Assembly (NCBI RefSeq): GCF_041690465.1 | Contig: NZ_JAWLHG010000002.1 | Coordinates: 314,278 to 378,277, forward strand | Length of the DNA: 64,000 nt | Direction of reading: 5' to 3' | DNA from: Falsiroseomonas sp041690465 | Lineage (GTDB): Bacteria; Pseudomonadota; Alphaproteobacteria; Acetobacterales; Acetobacteraceae | In this document: positions 20,067 to 28,430 of the stretch, piece by piece | Layout of the letters: each line of letters begins with the position of its first letter | Position numbering within the stretch: position 1 is the first letter of the stretch | Made by a program: the position numbers and the translations under genes | The notes under the pieces: model-generated | Told to the model about the DNA's origin: nothing | Seen by the model: only the letters and a program-made list of their open reading frames with translations | The model's database searches: none

Positions 20067-22217
20067 ATGGCATACGCCGCTGAGATCAGTGAGGCTTCGC
20101 CGACCTGCATCCTGTTCGTGATCGACCAGTCCGGCTCCATGTCGGAGGATCTCGAGCCGGGCGTCACCAAGGCCAGCTTCCTGGCCGATGTGCTCAACCG
20201 CACGCTGATGGACCTGGTGCTGCGGTTCCGGGGGCCAGAGGGCGTGCGCAACTGCCTGGATGTCGGGGTGATCGCCTATTCCGGCGGCGGGGTCGGCCCC
20301 GGCTTCGGCGGCGCGCTGGCCGGCAGCCATCTCTGCGAGCTCGGTGCCCTGGCGCAGCGGCCGATGCGGGTGGAGAAGCGGCGCAAGCGCGTGCCGGACG
20401 GCATCGGCGGGCTGGTCGAATCGGAGATCCAGTTCCCGGTCTGGTTCGACCCCCAGGCCTCGGGTGGCACGCCGATGTGCGCGGCGCTGCGCATGGCCGG
20501 CGAACTGCTGGCGGATTGGTGCCGCGAGCACCCGGAGTCCTTCCCGCCGACCGTGCTGCACGTGACCGATGGCGAGGCGACCGATGGCAGCCCGGCCGAG
20601 GTGGAGGCCGTCGCCGCCCGCCTGATGTCGCAGCGCACCGGGGATGGCGACGCGCTGCTGTTCAACCTGCATGTCTCGGGCGGCGGCGGCGAGCCGGTGC
20701 GCTTCCCCGGTGCCGAGCCCGCCCGGCTGAATGCCCATGCGCGGCTGCTGTTCCGCATCAGCAGCGTCCTGCCCGAGGAGTTCCAGCGCCGCGCGGCGGA
20801 GGAGGGCGTGGCGGTCGGCGGCCAGAGCCGCGGCTATGTCTACAACGGCCGCCTCGACGACGTGGTCGCCTTCTTCAATGTCGGCGCGCGGCTGCGCCGG
20901 GGTGGCGCCCATTGGGTGAAGGCGCGGGCTGCCGCGGCGCAGGGCCTGCCGAGCTGGTTGCCGCCTCCTGCCGCGCCGGAGCCGCGGCCTGCCCCGGCCG
21001 CCGAGGCCCGGCTGCCGCTGGCGGAGCGCTGGGCCAGGGCCAATCTCGGCGAGCCCGCGGCGCAGGCGGCAGGGGCGCTCCTGCCGCCGCCCGTCGCGCC
21101 GGCGCCGGCCGCCGCCGCACCGCCGGCGCCATCTGCTGCGCCAGCCCCTTCCGCTGCGCCGCCTGTGCCGCCGGTCGCGGTGCCGATGGCGGCAAGCACA
21201 CCCGCCCCGCCGCCGCCCGCAGCCGGCGGGCGTGACCGGCTGCCGCTGGTGCTGCTCGGCTTCGGCGCCATCGCCGGGCTGGCGGTCTATGGCATGGGGG
21301 CCCTGGAGCAGGGGCGCTGGAGCCTGCCGGGGCAGCCGGTGGCGGGCCCCACAGCCGAACTCGTCCTTTCGCCGGCGGCACCGTCCCCGGCCGCCATCCC
21401 CCTCGGGCCAGCCGAGCTGCCTGCGGCCTCAGCGGCGGCCCCCATGGTTGCGGCCGCCGCGGCGCCGCCAGACTCGGCCACCGGCCAGCCGAATGCAGCG
21501 CCCCCCGCAGCGGCGGAGACAGCGCCGGCGCCGCCCGCGGCAGCCGCATCCGCCGATCCGCCCGCGCCGGTGCAGTTGGCCGCCTCGGCGCCGCTGGCGC
21601 CCGTCCCCCGGGCCGCGGCGCCGACTCCTCCGCCGCCGCCCATGCCGGCGGCAACCGTGCCAGCGCCGCCGATCGCCGCCCCGGCGCCGGCCGATCTGCC
21701 CGCGCCCATCCGGGTGGTGGCCGCGGAGCCGGTCTCGGTTGTCATCCCGCCGTCCCCGGCCGCGCTGGCGGAGGCGTCGCCGGCCATCGCCGGATCGGAA
21801 CCGGCTGCCGCGCCGGCCACACCCGTTGCCCCTGTGCGGGTAGCCGCGCCGGAGCGCCTTCTCCCCGCCATCCCGCCGGTTGCGAACGCATCGGCGGCGG
21901 GCGTCCCGGTGCCTCCCGCGCTGCCTTCCGCGCTGCCGCCATCGGCCGACCCGCCCGACCCCGGCCGTGCCGCCGCGCCGGCCGCCAACGCAGCGGCGGT
22001 CGGCGAGCCGCCCCCCACGCCCTGGCCCGGGCGCGTGGTCACGGTGATCGCCGCCAATGTCCGCGAAGGCCCGAACAACAACAGCGAGGTGACGCGCATC
22101 GCCTCGCAGGGCCTGAGCCTGCGCGTCTATGGCCGCTTCGGCGGCTGGCTGCGGATCGGCGACAGCGCCGGGCCCTGGGGCTGGATCCACTCCAGCCTTC
22201 TGGTGCCGGAATCGTAG
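20067..22217 (+). CDS. VWA-domain protein with long Pro/Ala linker, one membrane segment and SH3-like C-terminus
   Basis: 716 residues. An N-terminal von Willebrand A domain (about 1-270) has a complete MIDAS: DQSGSMS, the threonine in GGTPMCAAL and the aspartate in VTDGEATDG. A proline/alanine-rich linker follows, then one membrane helix near residues 394-413 (VLLGFGAIAGLAVYGMGAL), a second very long Pro/Ala stretch to about 650, and a bacterial SH3-like domain (about 655-715, ANVREGPNNNSEVTRIA and WGWIHSSLLV). No signal peptide is present, so the VWA domain should be cytoplasmic and the SH3 domain periplasmic. Partner unknown. Confidence 0.85.
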   Translation: MAYAAEISEASPTCILFVIDQSGSMSEDLEPGVTKASFLADVLNRTLMDLVLRFRGPEGVRNCLDVGVIAYSGGGVGPGFGGALAGSHLCELGALAQRPMRVEKRRKRVPDGIGGLVESEIQFPVWFDPQASGGTPMCAALRMAGELLADWCREHPESFPPTVLHVTDGEATDGSPAEVEAVAARLMSQRTGDGDALLFNLHVSGGGGEPVRFPGAEPARLNAHARLLFRISSVLPEEFQRRAAEEGVAVGGQSRGYVYNGRLDDVVAFFNVGARLRRGGAHWVKARAAAAQGLPSWLPPPAAPEPRPAPAAEARLPLAERWARANLGEPAAQAAGALLPPPVAPAPAAAAPPAPSAAPAPSAAPPVPPVAVPMAASTPAPPPPAAGGRDRLPLVLLGFGAIAGLAVYGMGALEQGRWSLPGQPVAGPTAELVLSPAAPSPAAIPLGPAELPAASAAAPMVAAAAAPPDSATGQPNAAPPAAAETAPAPPAAAASADPPAPVQLAASAPLAPVPRAAAPTPPPPPMPAATVPAPPIAAPAPADLPAPIRVVAAEPVSVVIPPSPAALAEASPAIAGSEPAAAPATPVAPVRVAAPERLLPAIPPVANASAAGVPVPPALPSALPPSADPPDPGRAAAPAANAAAVGEPPPTPWPGRVVTVIAANVREGPNNNSEVTRIASQGLSLRVYGRFGGWLRIGDSAGPWGWIHSSLLVPES

Positions 22218-22361
22218 GAGCGCCCGGGCGCCCGCCGCGGCCGGGCTTGCACGGGCGGCCTCGGTCCTCGACCGATGCCGAGGCCGCGAATGCGGCCCGC
22301 GGCCTATGCCGCGCAGCCAAGGCCGCGGCGCGGCCGCCCGGCGCCTGAGGGCACAACAAGG

Positions 22362-22400
22362 CTCATACCAACGGTCACCGAAGTTGGCCGCTGGTATGAG
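22362..22400. repeat. Inverted repeat at the 3' end of serA
   Basis: Perfect 9-bp arms CTCATACCA and TGGTATGAG, 21-base spacer, with a nested CCAAC/GTTGG. It sits 3 bases from the serA stop codon in the 186-base convergent gap (22218-22403) and is more AT-rich than its surroundings. It could be a bidirectional terminator or a REP-like element. Confidence 0.5.
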
Positions 22401-22403
22401 GGA

Positions 22404-23651
22404 TCAGCCGCGCTCGTAGATCAGCCGCGCCCGCACCGTGCCGGGCAGGGCACGCAGCTCGGCCAGGATGGCATCCGCGTCGGCACGGGCCTCCAGGCTC
22501 TCCACCACGACATAGCCGAGCTCGGAATCGGTCTGCAGGTACTGCGCCGCGATGTTCACGCCGCGACGCGCGAAGCATTCGTTGATGCGGCTGAGGATGC
22601 CCGGCGCGTCGCGGTGCAGATGCGTCCAGCGCGCGCCGTTCGGGCGCGGCGGCAGCTGCACCTGCGGCAGGTTCACCGCGCCCACCGTCGCGCCGCTGTC
22701 GCTGTATTCCACCAGCTTGCGTGCGACCTCCATGCCGATGCGGTCCTGCGCCTCGGCGGTGCTGCCGCCGATATGCGGGGTGAGGATGGTGTTGGGCAGG
22801 CCCTGCAGCGGGGAGACGAAGGCCTCGCCGTTGCGCTTCGGTTCCTCGGGGAAGACGTCCACCGCGGCGCCCAGGATCCGCCGCTCCCGCAGCGCATCGG
22901 CCAGCGCCGACACATCCACCACCGTGCCGCGGGCGTTGTTGATGAACACCGCGGAGGGCTTCATGTGCGCGAGCTCGGCCGCGCCGATCATGCCGATGGT
23001 CTCCGGCGTCTCCGGCACATGGATGGTCACCACGTCGGAGCGCGCGAGCAGGTCGGCCAGGCTGGCGGCCTGGTGCGCATTGCCATGCGGCAGCTTGGAG
23101 GTGTGGTCGTGGTAGAGCACCCGCATGCCGAAGGCCTCGGCCAGCACCGAGAGCTGGCTGCCGATGTTGCCGTAGCCGATGATGCCGAGCGTCTTGCCGC
23201 GCATCTCCCAGGAATTCGCCGCCGACTTGTCCCAGCCGCCGGCATGGGCGGCGTTGGACTTGTCCACGATGCCGCGCAGCAGCATCACCGCCTCGGCCAG
23301 CGTGAGCTCGGCGACGCTGCGGGTGTTGGAGAAGGGCGCGTTGAACACCGCCACGCCGCGCCTGGCGGCGGCACGCAGGTCCACCTGGTTGGTGCCGATG
23401 CAGAAGCAGCCGATGGCCATCAGCCGGTCGGCGGCTTCCAGCACCTCCTCCGTCACCTCGGTGCGGGAGCGGATGCCGAGGATGTGGACGCCCTTCACCG
23501 CCTCGATCAGCGCCTGGCCTTCCAGCGCGCGCTTCTCCCGCTGGATCGTGACGTACTCGGCCTGGCCGAACAGCTCCACGGCGCTGTCCGCGATGCCCTC
23601 CAGCAGCAGGATGCGGATGCGGTCCTTGGCGAGCGAGATGCGGTCGTTCAT
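22404..23651 (-). CDS. serA: D-3-phosphoglycerate dehydrogenase (serine biosynthesis)
   Basis: 415 residues, the E. coli-type short form with a C-terminal ACT domain. It oxidises 3-phosphoglycerate to 3-phosphohydroxypyruvate with NAD. The Rossmann motif is GIIGYGNIGSQLS near residue 155. Substrate/catalytic blocks are GCFCIGTNQVDL, NAPFSNTRSVAEL, NARGTVVDVSALADAL and the catalytic-histidine block LTPHIGGSTAEAQ. The ACT domain spans about 340-415 (LHRDAPGILSRINECFA), the usual site of serine feedback. Start chosen at MNDRISLAKDRIRILLLEG; an upstream in-frame start would add an unlikely basic leader. Confidence 0.96.
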   Translation of the reverse strand: MNDRISLAKDRIRILLLEGIADSAVELFGQAEYVTIQREKRALEGQALIEAVKGVHILGIRSRTEVTEEVLEAADRLMAIGCFCIGTNQVDLRAAARRGVAVFNAPFSNTRSVAELTLAEAVMLLRGIVDKSNAAHAGGWDKSAANSWEMRGKTLGIIGYGNIGSQLSVLAEAFGMRVLYHDHTSKLPHGNAHQAASLADLLARSDVVTIHVPETPETIGMIGAAELAHMKPSAVFINNARGTVVDVSALADALRERRILGAAVDVFPEEPKRNGEAFVSPLQGLPNTILTPHIGGSTAEAQDRIGMEVARKLVEYSDSGATVGAVNLPQVQLPPRPNGARWTHLHRDAPGILSRINECFARRGVNIAAQYLQTDSELGYVVVESLEARADADAILAELRALPGTVRARLIYERG

Positions 23652-23702
23652 CGGGCGGGGAGATCCGGGGGAGGGCCGCCTTCTGCCCGCGTGCCGCCCT
23701 CC

Positions 23703-23720
23703 GGGCAAGCCCGCTTGCCC
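23703..23720. repeat. Hairpin in the divergent serA/HAD promoter region
   Basis: GGGCAAG CCCG CTTGCCC, a perfect 7-bp stem in the 115-base region between two divergent starts. A second short repeat, GGAGG ATATG CCTCC, lies about 20 bases further on. Possible operator; no factor can be named. Confidence 0.3.
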
Positions 23721-23766
23721 TGCGGCCCGGGGCGGGAGGATATGCCTCCGCAACCCGGGGGTTCGC

Positions 23767-24387
23767 ATGGGCGTGGATGTCGTGGTGTTCGACGTGGGGA
23801 ACGTGCTGATCCGCTGGGATCCCCGCCACCTCTACCGACGGCTGTTCGAGGCGGAGGCGGAGATGGAGCGCTTCCTCGCCGAGGTCTGCACCGATGCCTG
23901 GAACATCGAGCAGGATCGCGGCCGCACCTGGGCCGAAGCGATCGCCGAGCGCGTCGCCCTGTTCCCGCAGCACGACGCGCTGATCCGCGCCTATTCCGAG
24001 CGCTGGCAGGAGATGGTGCCCGGCGAGGTGGAGGGCACCGCCGCCATCCTGGACTCGCTGCGCGCCGCCGGCGTGCCGCTCTACGCGATCACCAACTTCT
24101 CCGCCGAGAAATTCGCCGAGAGCGCCGTGCGCTTCCCCCTGCTGCGCGGCTTCCGCGACGTGGTGGTCAGCGCGCATGAGCGGCTGATCAAGCCGGATCC
24201 GGCGATCTACCGCGTGCTGCTGGAGCGGAACGGGCTGGACGCCGCGCGCTGCCTGTTCGTGGATGACAGCGAGAAGAACGTCCGCGGGGCGGAGGCCGTC
24301 GGCATGCGCGCCCACCACTTCCGCGACGCACCGACGCTGGCGGCGGAGCTGGCGCGGCTCGGGTTGCTCCCCGGCACCCCTCGGTAA
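23767..24387 (+). CDS. HAD-family phosphatase/hydrolase (YihX-like)
   Basis: 206 residues. Start at ATG 23767 so that the protein opens with motif I, VVVFDVGNVLIRWD, near residue 9. Motif II lies in YAITNFSAE, the conserved lysine in LIKPDPAIY, and motif IV is FVDDSEKNVRGAEAVG. This is the YihX/haloacid-dehalogenase-like subfamily with a small alpha-helical cap; members dephosphorylate sugar phosphates or similar. Substrate unknown. It is divergent from serA and converges on the GNAT gene with a 7-base gap. Confidence 0.88.
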   Translation: MGVDVVVFDVGNVLIRWDPRHLYRRLFEAEAEMERFLAEVCTDAWNIEQDRGRTWAEAIAERVALFPQHDALIRAYSERWQEMVPGEVEGTAAILDSLRAAGVPLYAITNFSAEKFAESAVRFPLLRGFRDVVVSAHERLIKPDPAIYRVLLERNGLDAARCLFVDDSEKNVRGAEAVGMRAHHFRDAPTLAAELARLGLLPGTPR

Positions 24388-24394
24388 CGCGCCC

Positions 24395-25300
24395 TCAGTA
24401 GAGCACCGAGGGCACCCAGCAGCGCGCCGGCACGCGATAGGCGCCGCGCGACATCAGCGTCATCGGCTTCACCACCTGCATGCCCTGCGACAGGCACCAG
24501 CGCAGCAGCCCCGCCTGCCGGCCCGGCAGCAGCAGCGAGACCGGCGCGCGCTGCGCCGCCGCCGCGCCGGCCAGCAGCCCCGCCATGTCCTGCTCGGTCT
24601 CCGCGACGCCATGGTTCATCGGCCAGCAGCCGGGCGCGGTCAGGTAGCCGAGGATGCGGCCACGCCGCTCCAGCACCATGGGCGAGAGGTGCTGCACGGC
24701 CATCCGCAATTCATGCGTCCGCGCCATGGCGTGCGCCGAGTGGCAGAGCGCGTCGCAGGCGGGGATGTCGGCCTCGGTCATCGGCCGCACCTCGGCCCCG
24801 GCCGGCAACTCGCCCTGCGGCTTGCCTCTGACCAGGAACAGCGGCGCCTTCACCTCGAAGCCGAGCGCGGCGTAGAGCGACAGCGAGCGGGTGTTGAAGG
24901 CGTCCTGCACCAGCCGCACGCTGGTCGCGCCATGCGAGCGGTCCAGGACGGCGCGCACCAGCCGCCGCCCGAGGCCGGCGCCCTGCCAGGCGGGATCGAC
25001 CGTCAGCGGACCCACCCCGCGCACCTCGTCGCCCTCGCCGACGAAGTTCGAGCCGACCACGGCGCCATCGATCTCGGCGACCACGGCGAAGGTCTTCGGA
25101 TCGCCGAGCAGCGCACGCGCCAGCCCGGTCCCGGCCTCGCGCGAGGCGATGTCCTTCGGGAACCCATGCGCGGCCGCGATGCCGGCGAAGGCATCGTGGA
25201 TGATTCGCCCGCAGGCCTCGGCATCGCCGGCTTCGCCCGGCCGCAACATGACGGACCGCCCGGCCGTCCCGCCGGCAGCGACGGGCTGGTGGGTGTCCAT
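24395..25300 (-). CDS. GNAT-family N-acetyltransferase
   Basis: 301 residues. The first GNAT domain (about 17-150) carries the acetyl-CoA pyrophosphate loop in LTVDPAWQGAGLGRRLVRAV and the follow-up VQDAFNTRSLSLYAALGFEV. The C-terminal half (about 165-301) looks like a second, degenerate acyltransferase fold, an arrangement known in tandem GNAT proteins. Substrate not predictable. It follows a 59-residue ORF on the same strand by 5 bases, so the two are probably co-transcribed. Confidence 0.87.
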   Translation of the reverse strand: MDTHQPVAAGGTAGRSVMLRPGEAGDAEACGRIIHDAFAGIAAAHGFPKDIASREAGTGLARALLGDPKTFAVVAEIDGAVVGSNFVGEGDEVRGVGPLTVDPAWQGAGLGRRLVRAVLDRSHGATSVRLVQDAFNTRSLSLYAALGFEVKAPLFLVRGKPQGELPAGAEVRPMTEADIPACDALCHSAHAMARTHELRMAVQHLSPMVLERRGRILGYLTAPGCWPMNHGVAETEQDMAGLLAGAAAAQRAPVSLLLPGRQAGLLRWCLSQGMQVVKPMTLMSRGAYRVPARCWVPSVLY

Positions 25301-25305
25301 GGCGG

Positions 25306-25485
25306 TCAGGCCGCGTCGCGCAGCGGTGCGGCGGGCTCGGCCTCGCGGCGCTCGGCCTCGGGCTTGCGGCCGACCAGGCGCCGTTCGGATTCGACGCGCG
25401 CGCGGTCGCTGATGCCGCGCACGGTCGTGGTGGTCTGCTCGGGCTGTGCCTGCGCCTCTGGGCGGCGACCGACGATCATCTGCAT
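25306..25485 (-). CDS. Small hypothetical protein, 59 residues
   Basis: MQMIVGRRPEAQAQPEQTT then about 40 more residues. The reasons to call it are an SD-like GGAGG 9 bases upstream of the ATG, a stop only 5 bases before the GNAT start, and an internal near-repeat (VGRRPEA near residue 5 and VGRKPEAE near residue 39). It is highly charged, rich in Arg, Glu, Ala and Gln, with no membrane segment, and is likely soluble and perhaps disordered. I recognise no family. Confidence 0.5.
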   Translation of the reverse strand: MQMIVGRRPEAQAQPEQTTTTVRGISDRARVESERRLVGRKPEAERREAEPAAPLRDAA

Positions 25486-25558
25486 GGTCCGGGTCCTCCG
25501 GAGTCCTTCCGCGTCTCCCGCACGGCCTGCGGGATGCTCGGAAACTGCCGCATCAGGC

Positions 25559-25605
25559 TTTCCGTGCCCATCGCCGGGCTTTTCCAGAGCTTTCCGGCGC
25601 TTTCC
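25559..25605 (-). promoter_or_regulatory. Helically phased TTTCC/GGAAA direct repeats
   Basis: On the + strand TTTCC occurs at 25559, 25581, 25591 and 25601; the last three are exactly 10 bases apart. Read on the - strand they are GGAAAGCGCC GGAAAGCTCT and GGAAAAGCCC, ending about 75 bases upstream of the 59-residue ORF. The phasing suggests several copies of a DNA-binding protein on one face of the helix. Confidence 0.4.
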
Positions 25606-25621
25606 GCGTCGCCTGACGGCG

Positions 25622-25636
25622 CGTAATGAAATTACG
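25622..25636. repeat. Small AT-rich inverted repeat at the 3' end of the HTH-TolB-TPR gene
   Basis: CGTAAT GAA ATTACG, perfect 6-bp arms and 3-base centre, directly abutting the stop codon of the gene at 25637-27043. It could be an operator for the downstream small gene or a weak terminator. Confidence 0.3.
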
Positions 25637-27043
25637 TCACTCCTCCGGCACCCCCGCCTTCGTCAGCCCTTCGCAGAACACCTCGCAATGGGCGAAGCCG
25701 TCCAGGCTGCGGCGCACCGCGCTGACGCGCAGCGGCGGGACCATGCGGTTGCGGACGGCGATGAAGGGCTGTGCCTCCTCGATCAGGCCGAGATGACCGC
25801 AGCAGCTGATCAGCGTGTTGTAATGGCCGGAATACTCGGAGAAGGCGGCGATCGAGGCGCGCAGCTGCGGCAACGCCTCCGCGAATCGCCGTGCGCCGAG
25901 CAGCGCCAGGCCATGGGTGGCCGTGTAGAAGCCGGCGAAGCTGTCCATCGGGCTCATCCGCACGGCCTTGCCGGTCGCGGCGATCGCCTCGTCGAAATGG
26001 CCGGCCCGCAGCAACGCCCAGCCCAGGACCGTATGGCCCAGCGCGAAGCTCGGGTTCAGCTCCAGCGTTGCGCGCAGCTCCACCAGCGCCTGGGCATGCT
26101 GGCGCGAGGTGCTGAGGCAGAGGCCGAGCATCATCCGCCCCCATGGCTCGGAGGGATCCAGCGCCGCGGCCTCCTCGGCGTGGCGCATCGCCTCGCGGTG
26201 GCCCTCCTGCCGGTCAGGCCACCAGTAGAGATGCGTCGCCCACCAGACCGCCCAGGCCAGGCAGGCATGCGCGCGGGCATAGCCGGGATCGAGCGCGATC
26301 GCCTGCGCCAGCAGCGCGCGCGCCTCCTCGTTCTGTTGCCGCCCGACACGCATGATCAGGCCCATCGCGCGCACCACCAGCCCCCAGGCATCCACGCTGC
26401 CGGGCGGGCGGCGCGCGGCGCGGTGGCCTTCCTCGGCGTAGAGATGCGGCTCGATCGCGGCGACCACGCTCTGGGTGATCTCGTCCTGCACCGCGAAGAT
26501 GTCGCCGATCTCGCGGTCGAAGCGCTCGGCCCAGATGTGCTTGGCGGTATCCGCCTCCAACAGCTGGGCGGAGACGCGGATGCGCCCGGCGGCGGTGCGC
26601 ACGCTGCCTTCCAGCAGGTAGCGCACGCCCAGCTCCTGCCCGACCTGGCGCACATCCACCGCGCGGCCCTTGTAGGTGAAGGTGGAATTGCGTGCGATCA
26701 CCAACAGCCAGCGCAGCCGGGAGAGGTCGGTGGTGATGTCCTCGGTGATGCCGTCCGCCAGGTAGTCCTGCGCCGGGTCGGCGCTCATGTTGGTGAAGGG
26801 CAGCACGGCGATGGAGGGGCCCTCGGCCAGCGGCGAGGGCGCCGGCGCGGATGGCGCCGAGCGCAGCGCAAGCCCCGTCGCACCCTCCACCACCGCCAGC
26901 GTGCGGTCGGAGAAGAGCCCGGTCAGCAGCTTGTCCACCGTCGACTTGCCGAGCCTGGTCCGGTGCGCGAACTCCTCGCGCGAGATCCGCTCCCGCGCGA
27001 TGTAGTCGCGGATCAGCCCGGCCACCCGCTTGCTGTCGTCCAT
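25637..27043 (-). CDS. HTH regulator fused to TolB-like domain and TPR repeats
   Basis: 468 residues from MDDSKRVAGLIRDYIARER. The N-terminal helix-turn-helix (about 1-60, REEFAHRTRLGKSTVDKLL) is XRE-like. Residues of about 80-215 match the TolB-like domain found in adenylate-cyclase-type and transcription-activator proteins (SIAVLPFTNMSADPAQDYLA, WAERFDREIGDIFAVQDEI). About five TPR-like repeats follow to near residue 440. No nucleotide cyclase domain is present. A strong palindrome lies just upstream and could be its own operator. Likely a cytoplasmic regulator; its signal is unknown. Confidence 0.85.
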   Translation of the reverse strand: MDDSKRVAGLIRDYIARERISREEFAHRTRLGKSTVDKLLTGLFSDRTLAVVEGATGLALRSAPSAPAPSPLAEGPSIAVLPFTNMSADPAQDYLADGITEDITTDLSRLRWLLVIARNSTFTYKGRAVDVRQVGQELGVRYLLEGSVRTAAGRIRVSAQLLEADTAKHIWAERFDREIGDIFAVQDEITQSVVAAIEPHLYAEEGHRAARRPPGSVDAWGLVVRAMGLIMRVGRQQNEEARALLAQAIALDPGYARAHACLAWAVWWATHLYWWPDRQEGHREAMRHAEEAAALDPSEPWGRMMLGLCLSTSRQHAQALVELRATLELNPSFALGHTVLGWALLRAGHFDEAIAATGKAVRMSPMDSFAGFYTATHGLALLGARRFAEALPQLRASIAAFSEYSGHYNTLISCCGHLGLIEEAQPFIAVRNRMVPPLRVSAVRRSLDGFAHCEVFCEGLTKAGVPEE

Positions 27044-27053
27044 CAACCCCGCA

Positions 27054-27070
27054 ACTCCCACAGTGGGAGT
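27054..27070. promoter_or_regulatory. Perfect palindrome upstream of the HTH-TolB-TPR gene
   Basis: ACTCCCAC A GTGGGAGT, 8-bp arms with a one-base centre, ending 10 bases before the start codon at 27043. Its size and position suit a dimeric regulator blocking transcription or translation. Autoregulation by the encoded HTH is an inference. Confidence 0.5.
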
Positions 27071-27142
27071 CTGCCCGAAAACCCGCCGCGCCGACACCTC
27101 CTGCGGCGGCCTGCGCGCCGCCTCAGGGACCGCGCACGCCGA

Positions 27143-28411
27143 TCACCTGTTCGCGAGGTCGGCGAGCACCGCCGTCAGCACGCGCGCGCCGGCCGCAAGC
27201 TGGGACGGCTCGCTGTATTCGCTGGGGTGGTGGGAGACGCCGCCGCGGCAGGGTACGAAGATCATCCCCGTCGGGCACAGCGGCACCAGGAACTGCGCGT
27301 CGTGGAATGCGCCGGAGGTCATGCGCAGCGCCTTCAGCCCCAGCGCCGCGGCGGCCCGCTCCACCGCATCCGGCACCAGCGGATCGAAGCGCGAGGGCAG
27401 GGCGTGGAAGCGCTCCGTCACGGTCGCGGTGCAGGTCCTGAGCGCACCCTGCACCACGCCTTCGATCGCGTCGCCGCGTGCCAGCAGCACCGCCCTGTCC
27501 GGATGGCGCAGGTCGATGGTGAAGCGCACGCGGTCGGCCACCGTGTTGGGGGAGTTCGGGCTCACCTCGATGCGGCCGACGGTGAAGCGCAGCACGTCGT
27601 CCGGATCGTGGGTCAGCTCGTTCAAGGCGGCGATGGCGCGCAGCATGTCCTGCACCGCGTCCTTGCGCATCGCCAGGGGCGTGGTGCCGGCATGGTCGGT
27701 GCGGCCGAAGATCTCGACCAGGAACCAGCGGCTGCCCTGGATGCCGTCCACCACGCCGATGTCGAGGCCGCCCGATTCCAGCCGCGGTCCCTGCTCGATA
27801 TGCGGCTCGACATAGGCGAAGGGGGCGACGCCATCCACCACGCCGAGGCCGCGGCGCGGAATGTCGGCTTCCAGCGCGAGATGCTGGCGCAGCGCCGCGG
27901 CGAAGGTGACGCCGTCATTGTCGGCCACCGCGTCCCAGGCATCGGCGGGCTTGAAGCCGGCATAGGCCATGGAGCCCATGCAGCCCGGCGCGAAGCGGCC
28001 GCCTTCCTCGTTGGTCCAGGCGACCACCTCGACCGGGCGTCGCGTGGCGATGCCGGCCTCGCGCAGCGCCTGCACCGCCTCGAGCCCCGCGAGCACGCCC
28101 CAGATGCCGTCGAAGCGGCCGCCATTCGGCTGGGTGTCCATGTGGCTGCCGGCCAGCACCGGGGCGAGGCCGGGCTCCGTCCCCTCATGCCGCAGGAACA
28201 GGTTGCCGATCGCATCCACCGAGACGCCGAGCCCCAGCGCCTCCGCCCAGGAGATCAGCAGCCGCCGCGCCTGGCGGTCGAGGTCGGTGAGGCAGGCGCG
28301 GTTCACGCCGTCGCCCGGGATGGCGCCGAGCTGCGCCATCTGCATCAGGCGGTCCCACTGGCGCGCCTCGCTGACCGCCGCCACCGCATTGGGGGCCACG
28401 CCGGCACTCAT
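27143..28411 (-). CDS. M20-family amidohydrolase, allantoate amidohydrolase / N-carbamoyl amino acid hydrolase type
   Basis: 422 residues. The two-metal site is visible: SHMDTQPNGGRFDGIWG (His/Asp), WTNEEGGRFAPGC (Glu-Glu) and SGAFHDAQFL near the C-terminus. The lid domain has GRTDHAGTTPL. It hydrolyses an N-carbamoyl or ureido bond. Allantoate is plausible because puuD and uraH are nearby (30329-31860), but N-carbamoyl-amino acids are equally possible. The start MSAGVAPNAVAAVSEARQWD follows the upstream gene by 19 bases on the same strand. Confidence 0.9.
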   Translation of the reverse strand: MSAGVAPNAVAAVSEARQWDRLMQMAQLGAIPGDGVNRACLTDLDRQARRLLISWAEALGLGVSVDAIGNLFLRHEGTEPGLAPVLAGSHMDTQPNGGRFDGIWGVLAGLEAVQALREAGIATRRPVEVVAWTNEEGGRFAPGCMGSMAYAGFKPADAWDAVADNDGVTFAAALRQHLALEADIPRRGLGVVDGVAPFAYVEPHIEQGPRLESGGLDIGVVDGIQGSRWFLVEIFGRTDHAGTTPLAMRKDAVQDMLRAIAALNELTHDPDDVLRFTVGRIEVSPNSPNTVADRVRFTIDLRHPDRAVLLARGDAIEGVVQGALRTCTATVTERFHALPSRFDPLVPDAVERAAAALGLKALRMTSGAFHDAQFLVPLCPTGMIFVPCRGGVSHHPSEYSEPSQLAAGARVLTAVLADLANR

Positions 28412-28430
28412 CCTGCCGCTCCCGTTCGTC

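Noticed and set aside
20980..21980. The Pro/Ala-rich stretch as a repeat array or CRISPR-like element
   Set aside because: It is coding low complexity in the VWA protein frame; there is no regular repeat-spacer unit at DNA level.
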